Shown here: one piece after another, positions 30,810 through 38,163 of the stretch
How the letters are laid out: each line of letters starts with the position of its first letter
Position numbering within the stretch: the first letter of the stretch is position 1
Source of the DNA: Marinobacter nanhaiticus D15-8W
Lineage (GTDB): Bacteria; Pseudomonadota; Gammaproteobacteria; Pseudomonadales; Oleiphilaceae
Reading direction: 5' to 3'
DNA: 64,000 bases
Assembly: GCF_036511935.1 (NCBI RefSeq)
Contig: NZ_AP028878.1
Span: 3,534,001-3,598,000 of the forward strand
Program-made: the position numbers and the translations under genes
The notes under the pieces: model-generated
What the model was told of the DNA's origin: nothing
What the model saw: the letters and a program-made list of their open reading frames with translations, nothing else
The model's database searches: none

Positions 30810-30982
30810 CCCCCACCGCCTCCCGCATCTACCACGCAGAGTGCGCCAAGGTGCCGGGGCATACAGAACACGTACTGGGCTGCATTTTGGTGCTGGCCCA
30901 TCTGAGGAAGCGGAAGCGCTTTCTTGCACACGAGCAGCGGGTCTATCAGGCCCTTAGGAATATGGAGAGCCGACATGGTTGA
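30806..30982 (+). CDS. Small basic protein, 58 aa, GTG start
   Basis: GTG at 30806 overlaps the stop of the preceding gene (GTGA) and the frame ends inside the next gene. Sequence features: HAECAKVPGHTEHVLGCILV and HLRKRKRFLAHEQRVYQALR. The coupling is the main support; no family is known. Confidence 0.4.
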   Translation: MTPTASRIYHAECAKVPGHTEHVLGCILVLAHLRKRKRFLAHEQRVYQALRNMESRHG

Positions 30983-31364
30983 TCCAGTTGACAAAGAGCT
31001 ACGCGAACACCTGGCACAGGTGGACGCTGAGGATCGCGAAGAAGCGGCGATGGAGTTGTGGTGGAGCGTGCAGTACCACCACCTTTTTCACCGGCTCCTG
31101 AATGGCGACACGATCACCCTGAACGGCAAGCCGCTCGTCGGCCCGGATGAAGTCGAGCAGCAGATGTACGACAGCGAGATCGAGCTTGTAAAGGACGCTT
31201 ACAAGTCCTGCCACATCAACTACGAGCAGGCCGGCGAAATCCTCGACATGGCCAAGCGCAACAGCATCAAGGCCCTGCTGGAGCAGTACAAGCAGAACCT
31301 TTGGGATGCGGAGAAGGCAGAACCGGACGACGTTGATTTCTTCGAATATCGGGAGGCGATATGA
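30975..31364 (+). CDS. Hypothetical early protein, 129 aa
   Basis: ATG 30975 with GGAG seven bases upstream. Acidic and helical (DKELREHLAQVDAEDREEAA, then ELVKDAYKSCHINYEQAGEI). It overlaps the Erf gene start by four bases and may be an accessory of recombination, but no motif supports a definite role. Confidence 0.5.
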   Translation: MVDPVDKELREHLAQVDAEDREEAAMELWWSVQYHHLFHRLLNGDTITLNGKPLVGPDEVEQQMYDSEIELVKDAYKSCHINYEQAGEILDMAKRNSIKALLEQYKQNLWDAEKAEPDDVDFFEYREAI

Positions 31365-32212
31365 ACGATTTAGCAGTCCGTGAGGACAACCATCAATTGG
31401 CCGACACCGGCCAGCAGCAAACCGGCAACGCGATCATCAGCGTGATCGAGCGGGCCGCCACAAACCCGGACGTTGATATCAACAAGATGGAGCGCCTCTT
31501 GGACATGCAGGAGCGGATCATGGAGCGCAATGCCAAGTCGGCGTTCAGCGCGGCCATGGCCCAGCTCCAGGGTGAGTTGCCGACGATCTCAGAGAAAGGC
31601 GAGATCAAAGTCAACGGCCAGGTGCGCAGCAAGTACGCCCGCTTCGAGGACATCAACGAGGCCGTGCGACCTGTGATGCAGAAATTCGGCTTTGCGATCT
31701 CGTTCCGGGTGAAGACTGGCGACAGTCACATCTGCGTAACCGGCGTTCTGGTTCACCGGGAAGGGCATAGCGAAGAAACAACCATCGACCTGCCGGCAGA
31801 TATCACGGGCTCCAAGAATACCGTCCAGTCTGTCGGCTCGTCGGTCAGCTACGGCAAGCGCTATGTGCTCCAGGCCCTGCTGAACATCACAACCTCTGGC
31901 GAGGATGACGACGGCAATGCGGGCGGCGCCTACCCGAACGACAAGGCCCAGGCTGAGATCAATGCTCACCTGAATTACGCGGCCCTGGTACGCGACCACT
32001 TCCCCACCATCGCAGCGATCAAGTCAGCGCTGGCTGATGAAGATTTCAGTAGCGCGGCCGAGGCTATGTCCGAGATCTCCAAAGTCGAGCAGGAGCGGCT
32101 ATGGAAGGCCCCGAGCAAGGGCGGGATCTTCACCACCGAAGAGCGCAAGCAGATGAAGTCTGACGAGTTCGGCGCGGCTATGCGGGAGTTCCTTGACCGG
32201 GAGGCCGAGTGA
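31361..32212 (+). CDS. erf: Erf-family single-strand annealing protein
   Basis: 283 aa. The family (PF04404) core is at about 55-190: SAFSAAMAQLQGELPTISEK, YARFEDINEAVRPVMQKFGF and the signature SVGSSVSYGKRYVLQALLNI. The C-terminal third is a helical linker and tail. P22 Erf anneals single strands during circularisation and recombination. No separate exonuclease is seen beside it. Four-base overlap with the preceding gene. Confidence 0.9.
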   Translation: MNDLAVREDNHQLADTGQQQTGNAIISVIERAATNPDVDINKMERLLDMQERIMERNAKSAFSAAMAQLQGELPTISEKGEIKVNGQVRSKYARFEDINEAVRPVMQKFGFAISFRVKTGDSHICVTGVLVHREGHSEETTIDLPADITGSKNTVQSVGSSVSYGKRYVLQALLNITTSGEDDDGNAGGAYPNDKAQAEINAHLNYAALVRDHFPTIAAIKSALADEDFSSAAEAMSEISKVEQERLWKAPSKGGIFTTEERKQMKSDEFGAAMREFLDREAE

Positions 32213-32466
32213 TGGGTAAACGCCGCGACATGACGATGGATGACATCTACCACCTGCGCGCATGCCGTGCTCAGGGGATGACCCGCAAAGCGGCTGCGCA
32301 AGAGTTGGGCGTCAGCACCACATGGCTCGACACAGCCAGCAAGCGGGCCGGCCTGACCGGTGAACTGAAAGCCATCTTCCCGCACGGAGGCAATCCGCCT
32401 GAGAAGGTGGAGAAGCCAGACCCGGTGGCTCACTGGCTCACAAAGCCCTGGAGGATTGCAGCATGA
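32212..32466 (+). CDS. Small HTH protein, 84 aa
   Basis: Starts at ATG 32212 on the Erf stop. RACRAQGMTRKAAAQELGVS and TTWLDTASKRAGL form a helix-turn-helix of the transposase/resolvase-like type. The Pro-rich C-terminus is polar. Probably a DNA-binding regulator; target unknown. Confidence 0.6.
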   Translation: MGKRRDMTMDDIYHLRACRAQGMTRKAAAQELGVSTTWLDTASKRAGLTGELKAIFPHGGNPPEKVEKPDPVAHWLTKPWRIAA

Positions 32467-32837
32467 AATCCAACAACTACATCAAGCGCCAGGTGCAGAA
32501 GGCGATCATGACTGACCTTGAAGCCCGGCACAAGTGGCAGCGGTATGTCTCCGAGCGCACAAACACGGCCATTGCCGAGCGGTTCGGCGTGAGCTACGGC
32601 ACCGTTTACCTGATCCAGACCAAGGCCACGCGGAAGCTGACGCCTTACCAGAAGCTGCAGGTAATCCGCATGCGCGAGGAATACTGGAAGGGCAAGGAAG
32701 TATTGAAGCTCTACAGCAACAAGGCCATCGCCCGCCGTTACGGGGTCTGCGAGGTCACCGTGAAGCGCTACCACGCTAAGCGGTTTGATCCGCTGCCAAT
32801 GAGCTACGAAGACCACATGTCGAGGGCTGCAGCATGA
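32463..32837 (+). CDS. Protein with two HTH motifs, 124 aa
   Basis: Two similar helix-turn-helix segments: NTAIAERFGVSYGTVYLIQT (about 34-53) and NKAIARRYGVCEVTVKRYHA (about 88-107). The duplicated DNA-binding motif suggests a protein that contacts two half-sites by itself. Basic overall. Overlaps neighbours by four bases. Confidence 0.6.
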   Translation: MKSNNYIKRQVQKAIMTDLEARHKWQRYVSERTNTAIAERFGVSYGTVYLIQTKATRKLTPYQKLQVIRMREEYWKGKEVLKLYSNKAIARRYGVCEVTVKRYHAKRFDPLPMSYEDHMSRAAA

Positions 32838-32986
32838 CCGACCCAATGGAATACATCACCGATACGCCGACGATCTATGACTACTGGGCAGCCGAGGATC
32901 AGTTGGCAGAGGACGAACTGAAATCACGGTACAGCGACAAGCTGCGCGTTATCGATGGGGAGATTGTGGAGGTGGATTGTGAGTGA
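32834..32986 (+). CDS. Very small acidic protein, 50 aa
   Basis: ATG 32834 overlaps the preceding stop (ATGA), and the frame ends inside the next gene. It starts MTDPMEYITDTPTIYDYWAA and is very acidic. Support is the overlap and reading-frame continuity only. Confidence 0.45.
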   Translation: MTDPMEYITDTPTIYDYWAAEDQLAEDELKSRYSDKLRVIDGEIVEVDCE

Positions 32987-33596
32987 GAAAGCAGAGTTCG
33001 AAGTGAAGGTTTGGCGCGATGACGGCGAAGGTCGCAACAGGATACAAGTTTTCGGCGCTGATGGATTTCATTGCGGCGACACCGGTGAGCCAAATAGTAA
33101 GGACGAGGAATTGTCTTGCACCCTCAAGAACCTCTACTACGCAATTGAGCGCATCGCTGATCTTGAAAATCAGCTTCAAGCCCGCGCCTCAGCGGATAGT
33201 GACGGAAAGCGTAACAATGCGGAGCCGGTGGCTTACAGAGTGACTGGTAGCTATACAAACCAGCCATTCCGGGATGAGTCGACGGCGAGACGTTACTGTC
33301 GCGGGCTGCTAAGTAGCGACCCTGAGGGTGGATATGAAGTTGAGCCACTTTACCCAGACCCCGCGCAAGGGCGGGAGCAGTGGGTTTACTGCTCGTATCG
33401 GTTGCCGAGCTTGGCGCACCCTTTTGACTGCTGGTATTCGGCTGACAACGATACTCCGGTTCTTCTTTCGCCAGAGTCTGTAGCTAAAAATTATGGCTAC
33501 GGAAATGCCCCCAGGGCCAAGTGGATGTGCTCCGGCCTGAAGCGCCCAAACCCACCCCAACCGCAGCCCAGCGGTGAGGATGAGAGGGAGGAATAA
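32979..33596 (+). CDS. Hypothetical protein resembling Ea22/DUF551-type phage proteins, 205 aa
   Basis: GTG 32979 has GGAGG seven bases upstream. A helical N-terminal half is followed by EPVAYRVTGSYTNQPFRDES and YEVEPLYPDPAQ, a phrase common in lambdoid Ea22-like proteins, and a C-terminal Trp/Pro-rich region (AKWMCSGLKRPNPPQPQPSG) resembling the end of DUF551. The assignment is weak; function unknown. Confidence 0.45.
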   Translation: MSEKAEFEVKVWRDDGEGRNRIQVFGADGFHCGDTGEPNSKDEELSCTLKNLYYAIERIADLENQLQARASADSDGKRNNAEPVAYRVTGSYTNQPFRDESTARRYCRGLLSSDPEGGYEVEPLYPDPAQGREQWVYCSYRLPSLAHPFDCWYSADNDTPVLLSPESVAKNYGYGNAPRAKWMCSGLKRPNPPQPQPSGEDEREE

Positions 33597-33599
33597 GCC

Positions 33600-33812
33600 A
33601 TGAAGTATCGAGCAGTCGGAAGCGTAACCATCTCGATGTCAACCGCGATAGAGGCTGATAGCGAGGAAGAAGCACTCGAAATCGCCAATTCGCGCGGTAA
33701 CTGCACGCTGATCGACCCAGAAAGGATGGGCTGTTCTGAGGATGATGTATGGGTCCATTCAGGGGAGATCGACGGCGTAGTGGAGGCGATCGAGGTAAAT
33801 AAAGATGAGTGA
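33600..33812 (+). CDS. Small early protein, 70 aa
   Basis: MKYRAVGSVTISMSTAIEAD, with SEEEALEIANSRG, resembles the DpnD/PcfM-like pattern (strand, then A-x-S-x-EEA helix), but the match is not secure. Acidic. It overlaps the next gene by eight bases. Confidence 0.5.
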   Translation: MKYRAVGSVTISMSTAIEADSEEEALEIANSRGNCTLIDPERMGCSEDDVWVHSGEIDGVVEAIEVNKDE

Positions 33813-34086
33813 ATGCAAGCATGAGGCGTGGCAAACATTCAACGGAGGAAAGTTTTGCCGCTGTGCGCAATGCGGCGTATACCCTGCCACCGAAATCACC
33901 GCCCTCCAGGCAAAGGTTAAAGAGCTGGAGGGGCAGAATCGGGCCTACCATTGGACCTTATCTAACGTGGTTTATGCAAAAGACCCGCGCGAAGAAAGGT
34001 TAATGATCAAGGCCGCAAAAGAAGCGCTGGCGGAAATGTCAAAAACAGCAGAGCGGGTGCGGAGGCAACAATGCCAAGAAAAGTGA
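33805..34086 (+). CDS. Small zinc-ribbon and coiled-coil protein, 93 aa
   Basis: CKHEAWQTFNGGKFCRCAQC gives four or five Cys/His ligands near the N-terminus. A coiled coil follows (EITALQAKVKELEGQNRAYH). Similar proteins are common in phage accessory regions and unassigned. It overlaps the HNH-AP2 gene by 16 bases. Confidence 0.5.
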   Translation: MSECKHEAWQTFNGGKFCRCAQCGVYPATEITALQAKVKELEGQNRAYHWTLSNVVYAKDPREERLMIKAAKEALAEMSKTAERVRRQQCQEK

Positions 34087-34640
34087 ACCCTATCGATATT
34101 GAGTGCGTGAAGGCGCGGATCAATTACGACCCTGAGAGCGGCTTATTAACCTGGAAGGAAATCGACCACAGCATCGTAGACGACAATGCCTACGTCGAAT
34201 ACTTCAACAAAATTCATGCAGGGAAGCCCTGTGGAACCGTTAAGCGGACTCACTACAAGGGCCGCAAAACAGATTACCACTTCATTTACGTTCGCGTCGG
34301 TCGCAACAACTATCTTGCGCATCGGATCTGTTGGGCAATACAAACGGGTGAGCAACCGCCACCGACTATTGACCACATCGACGGCAATGCGCTGAACAAC
34401 TCTTGGAGCAATCTTAGAGACGGGACGGTTTTGAATTATAGGAACCTGAGTCCGAAATCGAACAACACCTCCGGGATTGTCGGCGTCTGCTGGAGCAAGG
34501 CAGCTAATAAATGGTCCGCAACGATTCGCATAAACGGCGTTAGAAAGCACCTCGGGACTTTCGAGAATATTAAAGACGCCGCAAGAGCAAGAGCTGATGC
34601 AGAGTCGGAGCACGGATTCACGATTAGGTACGGAACATGA
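34071..34640 (+). CDS. HNH homing-type endonuclease with AP2 DNA-binding domain
   Basis: 189 aa. HNH_3 motif AHRICWAIQTGEQPPPTIDH then IDGNALNNSWSNLRDG (about 82-118); the AP2/ERF-like domain has NNTSGIVGVCWSKAANKWSA and TFENIKDAARARADAE (about 130-180). GGAGG lies six bases before the ATG. Free-standing HNH-AP2 nucleases of this type spread between phages. Its position amid the accessory genes before the integrase fits an insertion there. Confidence 0.85.
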   Translation: MPRKVNPIDIECVKARINYDPESGLLTWKEIDHSIVDDNAYVEYFNKIHAGKPCGTVKRTHYKGRKTDYHFIYVRVGRNNYLAHRICWAIQTGEQPPPTIDHIDGNALNNSWSNLRDGTVLNYRNLSPKSNNTSGIVGVCWSKAANKWSATIRINGVRKHLGTFENIKDAARARADAESEHGFTIRYGT

Positions 34641-34675
34641 GCAACTATGCCCAACAACTGCGCGGAGGTGGGGAA
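34637..34675 (+). other. 12-codon minicistron whose tail repeats that of the next gene
   Basis: ATG 34637 overlaps the stop of the HNH-AP2 gene and reads MSNYAQQLRGGGE then stop, two bases before the next GTG start. Its last 14 bases CGGAGGTGGGGAAT recur at 34935-34948, the end of the DUF3850 gene. It may couple translation, with the repeat serving as ribosome binding site, or be the remnant of a deleted gene. Confidence 0.35.
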
Positions 34676-34677
34676 TA

Positions 34678-34950
34678 GTGCACCACGATCTGAAGATTTT
34701 GCCTTGTTATTTCCATGCCGTAGAGCGCGGCGACAAGACATTCGAGATCCGGGACGACCGGGATCGCGGGTTTCAGGCTGGTGACACGGTGGCCCTGCAT
34801 GAGTTCGACTCAAAAGCTCGAACCATTGAGTCACAGCAATACACCGGGCGCGTCCTGCTGCGGAAGATTACCTATGTCACTGCGTTCGAGCAGAAGCCGG
34901 GCTTCGTGGTGTTCGCTCACGTACCTGAGCAGAGCGGAGGTGGGGAATGA
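34678..34950 (+). CDS. DUF3850 (ASCH/PUA-like) protein, 90 aa
   Basis: GTG 34678 with GGAGGTGG upstream. HHDLKILPCYFHAVERGDKT, FEIRDDRDRGFQAGDTVALH and YTGRVLLRKITYV match DUF3850 (PF12961), a small PUA/ASCH-like domain thought to bind RNA or modified nucleotides, found in phages and toxin-related loci. The overlap to the next gene is four bases. Confidence 0.8.
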   Translation: MHHDLKILPCYFHAVERGDKTFEIRDDRDRGFQAGDTVALHEFDSKARTIESQQYTGRVLLRKITYVTAFEQKPGFVVFAHVPEQSGGGE

Positions 34951-35564
34951 CGGTAGACGCATATCCATTGCACTGGCCGGCGAACTTCCCACGCACTCCG
35001 GAGAGCGATCGCCAGCGGGCCAGATTCAACCGGGGCGGCCAGCCGCTGACTATTGCCGCGGGCCGTGACCGGATTCTGGAAGAAATAACCCTTTTCACGC
35101 GTGCCGGGAAGCCCTGGCGAATCGATCCAGACCAGGTGGTAATCAGCTCCGATGTTCCTCTGCGACAGGATGGACTGCCCGCCAGCGGCCGCAGGATGCC
35201 TGACGATCCTGCCGTCGCCCTGTACTTCCAACTGGGCGGCGAACACTACTGCCTGCCCTGCGATACCTGGGACCGCGTTGCCGACAACATGGCAGCTATC
35301 GCTGCGCACTTGGGCGCAATGCGCGGCATGGAGCGTTGGGGCGTCGGTGACCTACGCACGCACTTCGCGGGCTTTGCCCAATTGGAGCACCAGCCGCAAC
35401 AAGAGTGGTACGACGTTCTCGGGTGCTCCCCTTCCGCCAGCCCAGCAGAGGTTCAGTCCGCCTACAAAGCGGCGCGGGCCAAGGCGCATCCAGATCGTGG
35501 CGGTTCGGATGACGAATTCAACAGGGTTCAGGCTGCCTGGAAGGCATGGCAGGACCAGAACTGA
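34947..35564 (+). CDS. J-domain protein, 205 aa
   Basis: The C-terminal J domain (about 152-205) has EWYDVLGCSPSASPAEVQSA, the HPD tripeptide in KAHPDRGGSDDEF and the following helix. All J-domain key residues for DnaK interaction are present. The N-terminal 140 residues are a phage-conserved region with HWPANFPRTPESDRQRARF and no known fold. The protein probably recruits host DnaK to a phage target. The target is unknown. Confidence 0.85.
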   Translation: MTVDAYPLHWPANFPRTPESDRQRARFNRGGQPLTIAAGRDRILEEITLFTRAGKPWRIDPDQVVISSDVPLRQDGLPASGRRMPDDPAVALYFQLGGEHYCLPCDTWDRVADNMAAIAAHLGAMRGMERWGVGDLRTHFAGFAQLEHQPQQEWYDVLGCSPSASPAEVQSAYKAARAKAHPDRGGSDDEFNRVQAAWKAWQDQN

Positions 35565-35580
35565 TAACGGAGTGGTGATT

Positions 35581-36282
35581 ATGGGAGTTGATATCGAGAA
35601 GCTGAAAGTGGATGAGAGCTTGTGGCCGGATGGGCAGAGGTTTGCCGTTATATCCCATGACGGGGTTTTCGTCGCGTGGACAAACACGAAGACGACTTGG
35701 CCTGATCCTGTATGGCATCTCATCCCCCGCCCCACCACAAAGCAGTGGGATGGGGAGTCAGATCCGGCTTATGGCCAGTTAGCGCAGACATCAGGTGGCC
35801 GATGCGTGGTTGTTGGGTATGACGCGATAAGAAAGCGGGTTGCCGTGCAGTGGTGCGACGGCGAACTTGGCGTCGTTGTCCTGCAGGCTGTTAAGCCAAT
35901 CAAATCCGCCGCCGAGCGGGAGAAAGAAGAAACGATCAAACAGGCGCACGAGGTAAAGAGCGATCTGCCGCCAGTCGGTACCACGAATCGCAACAGCGAC
36001 CTGTACATCGACAGCATCAACCCGCAGCCGCATGTCTGGGAAGTGGTGGCGCACAGGGGTGGCGAGGCTATCGTTTATATCCCGGCAGATGAGGATGACG
36101 AATCTGCGGCCGTAATGCTGACAGCCAAAGAGTTTAAGTCGGCTAAGGAAGATCGGGAGCGGGCGGCGACAATAGACGTTGCTATCGCATCGCTTGGCCA
36201 GCTTAACGCGAAGGTCGTAGATCATTGGGAAGTTCTAGGAACACTCTACGACGCCGGAATGCTACGCAAGCGGGAGGGGTGA
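35581..36282 (+). CDS. Hypothetical protein, 233 aa
   Basis: ATG 35581 has GGAG nine bases upstream; the frame is open further upstream but inside the J-domain gene. DESLWPDGQRFAVISHDGVF near the N-terminus is a phrase common in phage early proteins. A charged middle (SAAEREKEETIKQAHEVKSD) and a helical end follow. No function known. Confidence 0.5.
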   Translation: MGVDIEKLKVDESLWPDGQRFAVISHDGVFVAWTNTKTTWPDPVWHLIPRPTTKQWDGESDPAYGQLAQTSGGRCVVVGYDAIRKRVAVQWCDGELGVVVLQAVKPIKSAAEREKEETIKQAHEVKSDLPPVGTTNRNSDLYIDSINPQPHVWEVVAHRGGEAIVYIPADEDDESAAVMLTAKEFKSAKEDRERAATIDVAIASLGQLNAKVVDHWEVLGTLYDAGMLRKREG

Positions 36283-36283
36283 A

Positions 36284-36442
36284 ATGAGCGAACACCGCAA
36301 GAACCGCCAGCAACTACGCCGGAAAGAGATTGAAGCGATCCTACGCTCAGGCGCTTCGGTAAGCCAGGCGGCCAAGCGCGTTGGATGCAGTTACGAGTTC
36401 GCAAAGCTCGTCAAGGGGCAGATGGAGATAAGCAATGGGTGA
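36284..36442 (+). CDS. Very small HTH protein, 52 aa
   Basis: Follows one base after the previous stop, with GGAGGGGT upstream of ATG 36284. SVSQAAKRVGCSYEFAKLVK is a clear helix-turn-helix, preceded by a basic helix (HRKNRQQLRRKEIEAILRSG). It overlaps the next gene by eight bases. A DNA-binding regulator near excisionase is plausible. Confidence 0.5.
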   Translation: MSEHRKNRQQLRRKEIEAILRSGASVSQAAKRVGCSYEFAKLVKGQMEISNG

Positions 36443-36740
36443 TGCAGCGAAGAAGGCAGAGCCGAACCTGAGCATGATGTGCGAAACCCTGAAGGCCATT
36501 CGGGAAGCCGCCGACAAGGCCTGTGACACGGCTCAGGAAGCAGGAGTAACCGGTGCGATCAACTGGGGCGACCTCGGATGCGTTGATGCTCGATTCTGCA
36601 TTGATGAGGAAGGCAACGGCTCATTTGATGTGCTGATCGAGGAAGCGGCGCCGGGCAGTATCGACCTGATGCGCCATGTCAGCGAAGCGCTTGTTGATTT
36701 GAAGCTGGCCTGGCCGGTGGAAGTTAGAACGGAGTGGTAG
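36435..36740 (+). CDS. Hypothetical protein, 101 aa
   Basis: Helical N-terminus (LSMMCETLKAIREAADKACD), then an acidic beta-rich half (RFCIDEEGNGSFDVLIEEAA). Not recognised. It ends two bases before the excisionase start. Confidence 0.45.
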   Translation: MGDAAKKAEPNLSMMCETLKAIREAADKACDTAQEAGVTGAINWGDLGCVDARFCIDEEGNGSFDVLIEEAAPGSIDLMRHVSEALVDLKLAWPVEVRTEW

Positions 36741-36742
36741 CT

Positions 36743-36928
36743 ATGAACCAACCAAAATGGGTGCTTGAGCGCCGCTTGACGGAGCTCACCGGTCTGACCA
36801 AGGATCAGATCAAGATCCGAAGGAAGCTTTGGGTTGAAGGCCGTCAGTATAGGAAGGCCACTGACGGATGCCTGTGGTACAACCTTGAGGAAATAGAACG
36901 GTGGGTAGAAAAGGGCTGGGCAGCTTAG
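36743..36928 (+). CDS. Excisionase-like protein
   Basis: 61 aa from ATG 36743 with GGAG eight bases upstream. WVLERRLTELTGLTKDQIKI, RRKLWVEGRQYRKATDG and [15 protein letters not shown] follow the winged-helix pattern of phage excisionases (Trp-rich, start of Exc family). The last 28 bases overlap the integrase start, so the two are likely made together and set the direction of recombination. Confidence 0.8.
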   Translation: MNQPKWVLERRLTELTGLTKDQIKIRRKLWVEGRQYRKATDGCLWYNLEEIERWVEKGWAA

Positions 36929-38163
36929 AGGACGAGATCAGGAAGCACCCCGGCGTAGAGATCCACGGCAAGACGCTGCGCATCTGGTTCATGTACCAGG
37001 GCCAGCGCTGCCGGGAAACGCTCGGGGTTGATATTACCAAGGCGAACATCAAACAGGCGGCCCACAAGCGGGCGGCGATCCTTCACGACATCAAGCTCGG
37101 GGCTTTCGACTACGGCAGGTACTTCCCGAATTCGCCGCGGGCTCGCGCCTCGGAAGTCTCGAGATCGATCAAACTCTCGGACCTCAAAGAACGTTATTGG
37201 AACATCAAGGTCGCAGACATCACCCCAGGCACAGAACGGCGTTACGATGTGGCGCTGAGGAAATGTGTAGAGATTGTCGGCGAAGACCTCTACACCGATA
37301 CGCTGATGCCAGAGGACGGCGACCGGCTGCGCTCGAAGTTGATTGCTACCCGAAGGCCGAGCACGGCCAACAACTACATGGCGACTTGGAACGGCCTGGC
37401 CGAGTGGGGAAAGAAGAATGGCTATCTGAAGTGCGACCTGTCCGTGGCGTTTTTCGACAAGGCAGGCCAGGAGCCTGACCCGCTTACCATCGATGAATTC
37501 AAGACGGTCATCAACAAGGGTTGCCTGCACCCCCAAGACGTGGCGCTGGTCACCTTGGCGGTGTACTCCGGTATCCGTCCAGGGGAGCTCTGTGCGCTTG
37601 CTCGAGAGGACGTAGACGGCAATCTCCTACACATTCGCCGGTCGATCACTGACAAGGGCGAGCTCAAGGTGACCAAGACCGGCCAGGAGCGCACCGTGAT
37701 CTTGATGCCCCCGGCCAGGAAAGCCGTCGAATCGCTGCTCGAGCTCTGCAAGGATCAGGAAGCGCGGGAAGAAGCGGTGGCGATCAACAGACATGAATCC
37801 AGGCTCGAAACGCTGACACCGCTTGTGGTGCCGCTACAGGCCCGCCATGTGGCGATAAAGAATCGGCGCCTGATGCCGCAGTCGTGGACAACAAAGTGGA
37901 TGAAGCTGGTTGCTCGAGCCGGCATCCGGTATCGTCGCGTGTACCAGACACGGCACACGTTCGCTTGCTGGAGCCTGACCGCTCACGGCAATATAGCGTT
38001 TATCGCGAACCAGCTCGGTCACAAGGACTATTCCATGCTGGTCAAAGTGTACGGCCGGTGGATGCCTTCGGAGTCTGAAAATGAAGCTGAATTCGTCTGG
38101 TCGCAGATGAAAAAAGCAGGTGCTTTTGCCCCACTGATGCCCCAAGAATCCGAGGAAGAATGA
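36901..38163 (+). CDS. int: Tyrosine-type integrase
   Basis: 420 aa, GTG start. The N-terminal arm-binding domain (about 1-75, DUF3596-like; [20 protein letters not shown]) precedes a core-binding SAM-like domain (about 90-180). The catalytic domain has [15 protein letters not shown] (Arg), [14 protein letters not shown] (H-x-x-R variant; RHT), [18 protein letters not shown] (His and nucleophile Tyr). Its stop TGA overlaps the mutS start ATG. Thus the attachment core must lie at or near this junction. Confidence 0.95.
   Translation: MGRKGLGSLEDEIRKHPGVEIHGKTLRIWFMYQGQRCRETLGVDITKANIKQAAHKRAAILHDIKLGAFDYGRYFPNSPRARASEVSRSIKLSDLKERYWNIKVADITPGTERRYDVALRKCVEIVGEDLYTDTLMPEDGDRLRSKLIATRRPSTANNYMATWNGLAEWGKKNGYLKCDLSVAFFDKAGQEPDPLTIDEFKTVINKGCLHPQDVALVTLAVYSGIRPGELCALAREDVDGNLLHIRRSITDKGELKVTKTGQERTVILMPPARKAVESLLELCKDQEAREEAVAINRHESRLETLTPLVVPLQARHVAIKNRRLMPQSWTTKWMKLVARAGIRYRRVYQTRHTFACWSLTAHGNIAFIANQLGHKDYSMLVKVYGRWMPSESENEAEFVWSQMKKAGAFAPLMPQESEEE

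Larger units (their letters stand above)
1..38159. mobile_element. Temperate podovirus-like prophage, left end outside the window, right end at mutS
   Basis: Virion, lysis, replication, immunity and integration modules are contiguous from the left edge to the integrase. The connector-type portal, scaffold, capsid, tail-tubular and internal ejection proteins point to a short-tailed phage. Control is lambdoid: a repressor with two operator regions, a Cro-like protein, a Q-like late regulator, NinG, Erf, excisionase and integrase. No tape-measure, sheath or phage RNA polymerase gene is seen. The right boundary is the integrase/mutS overlap. The left boundary and its attachment repeat are outside the window, so att cores cannot be defined here. 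No gene appears broken, so it could be functional, but that is inference. Confidence 0.95.
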
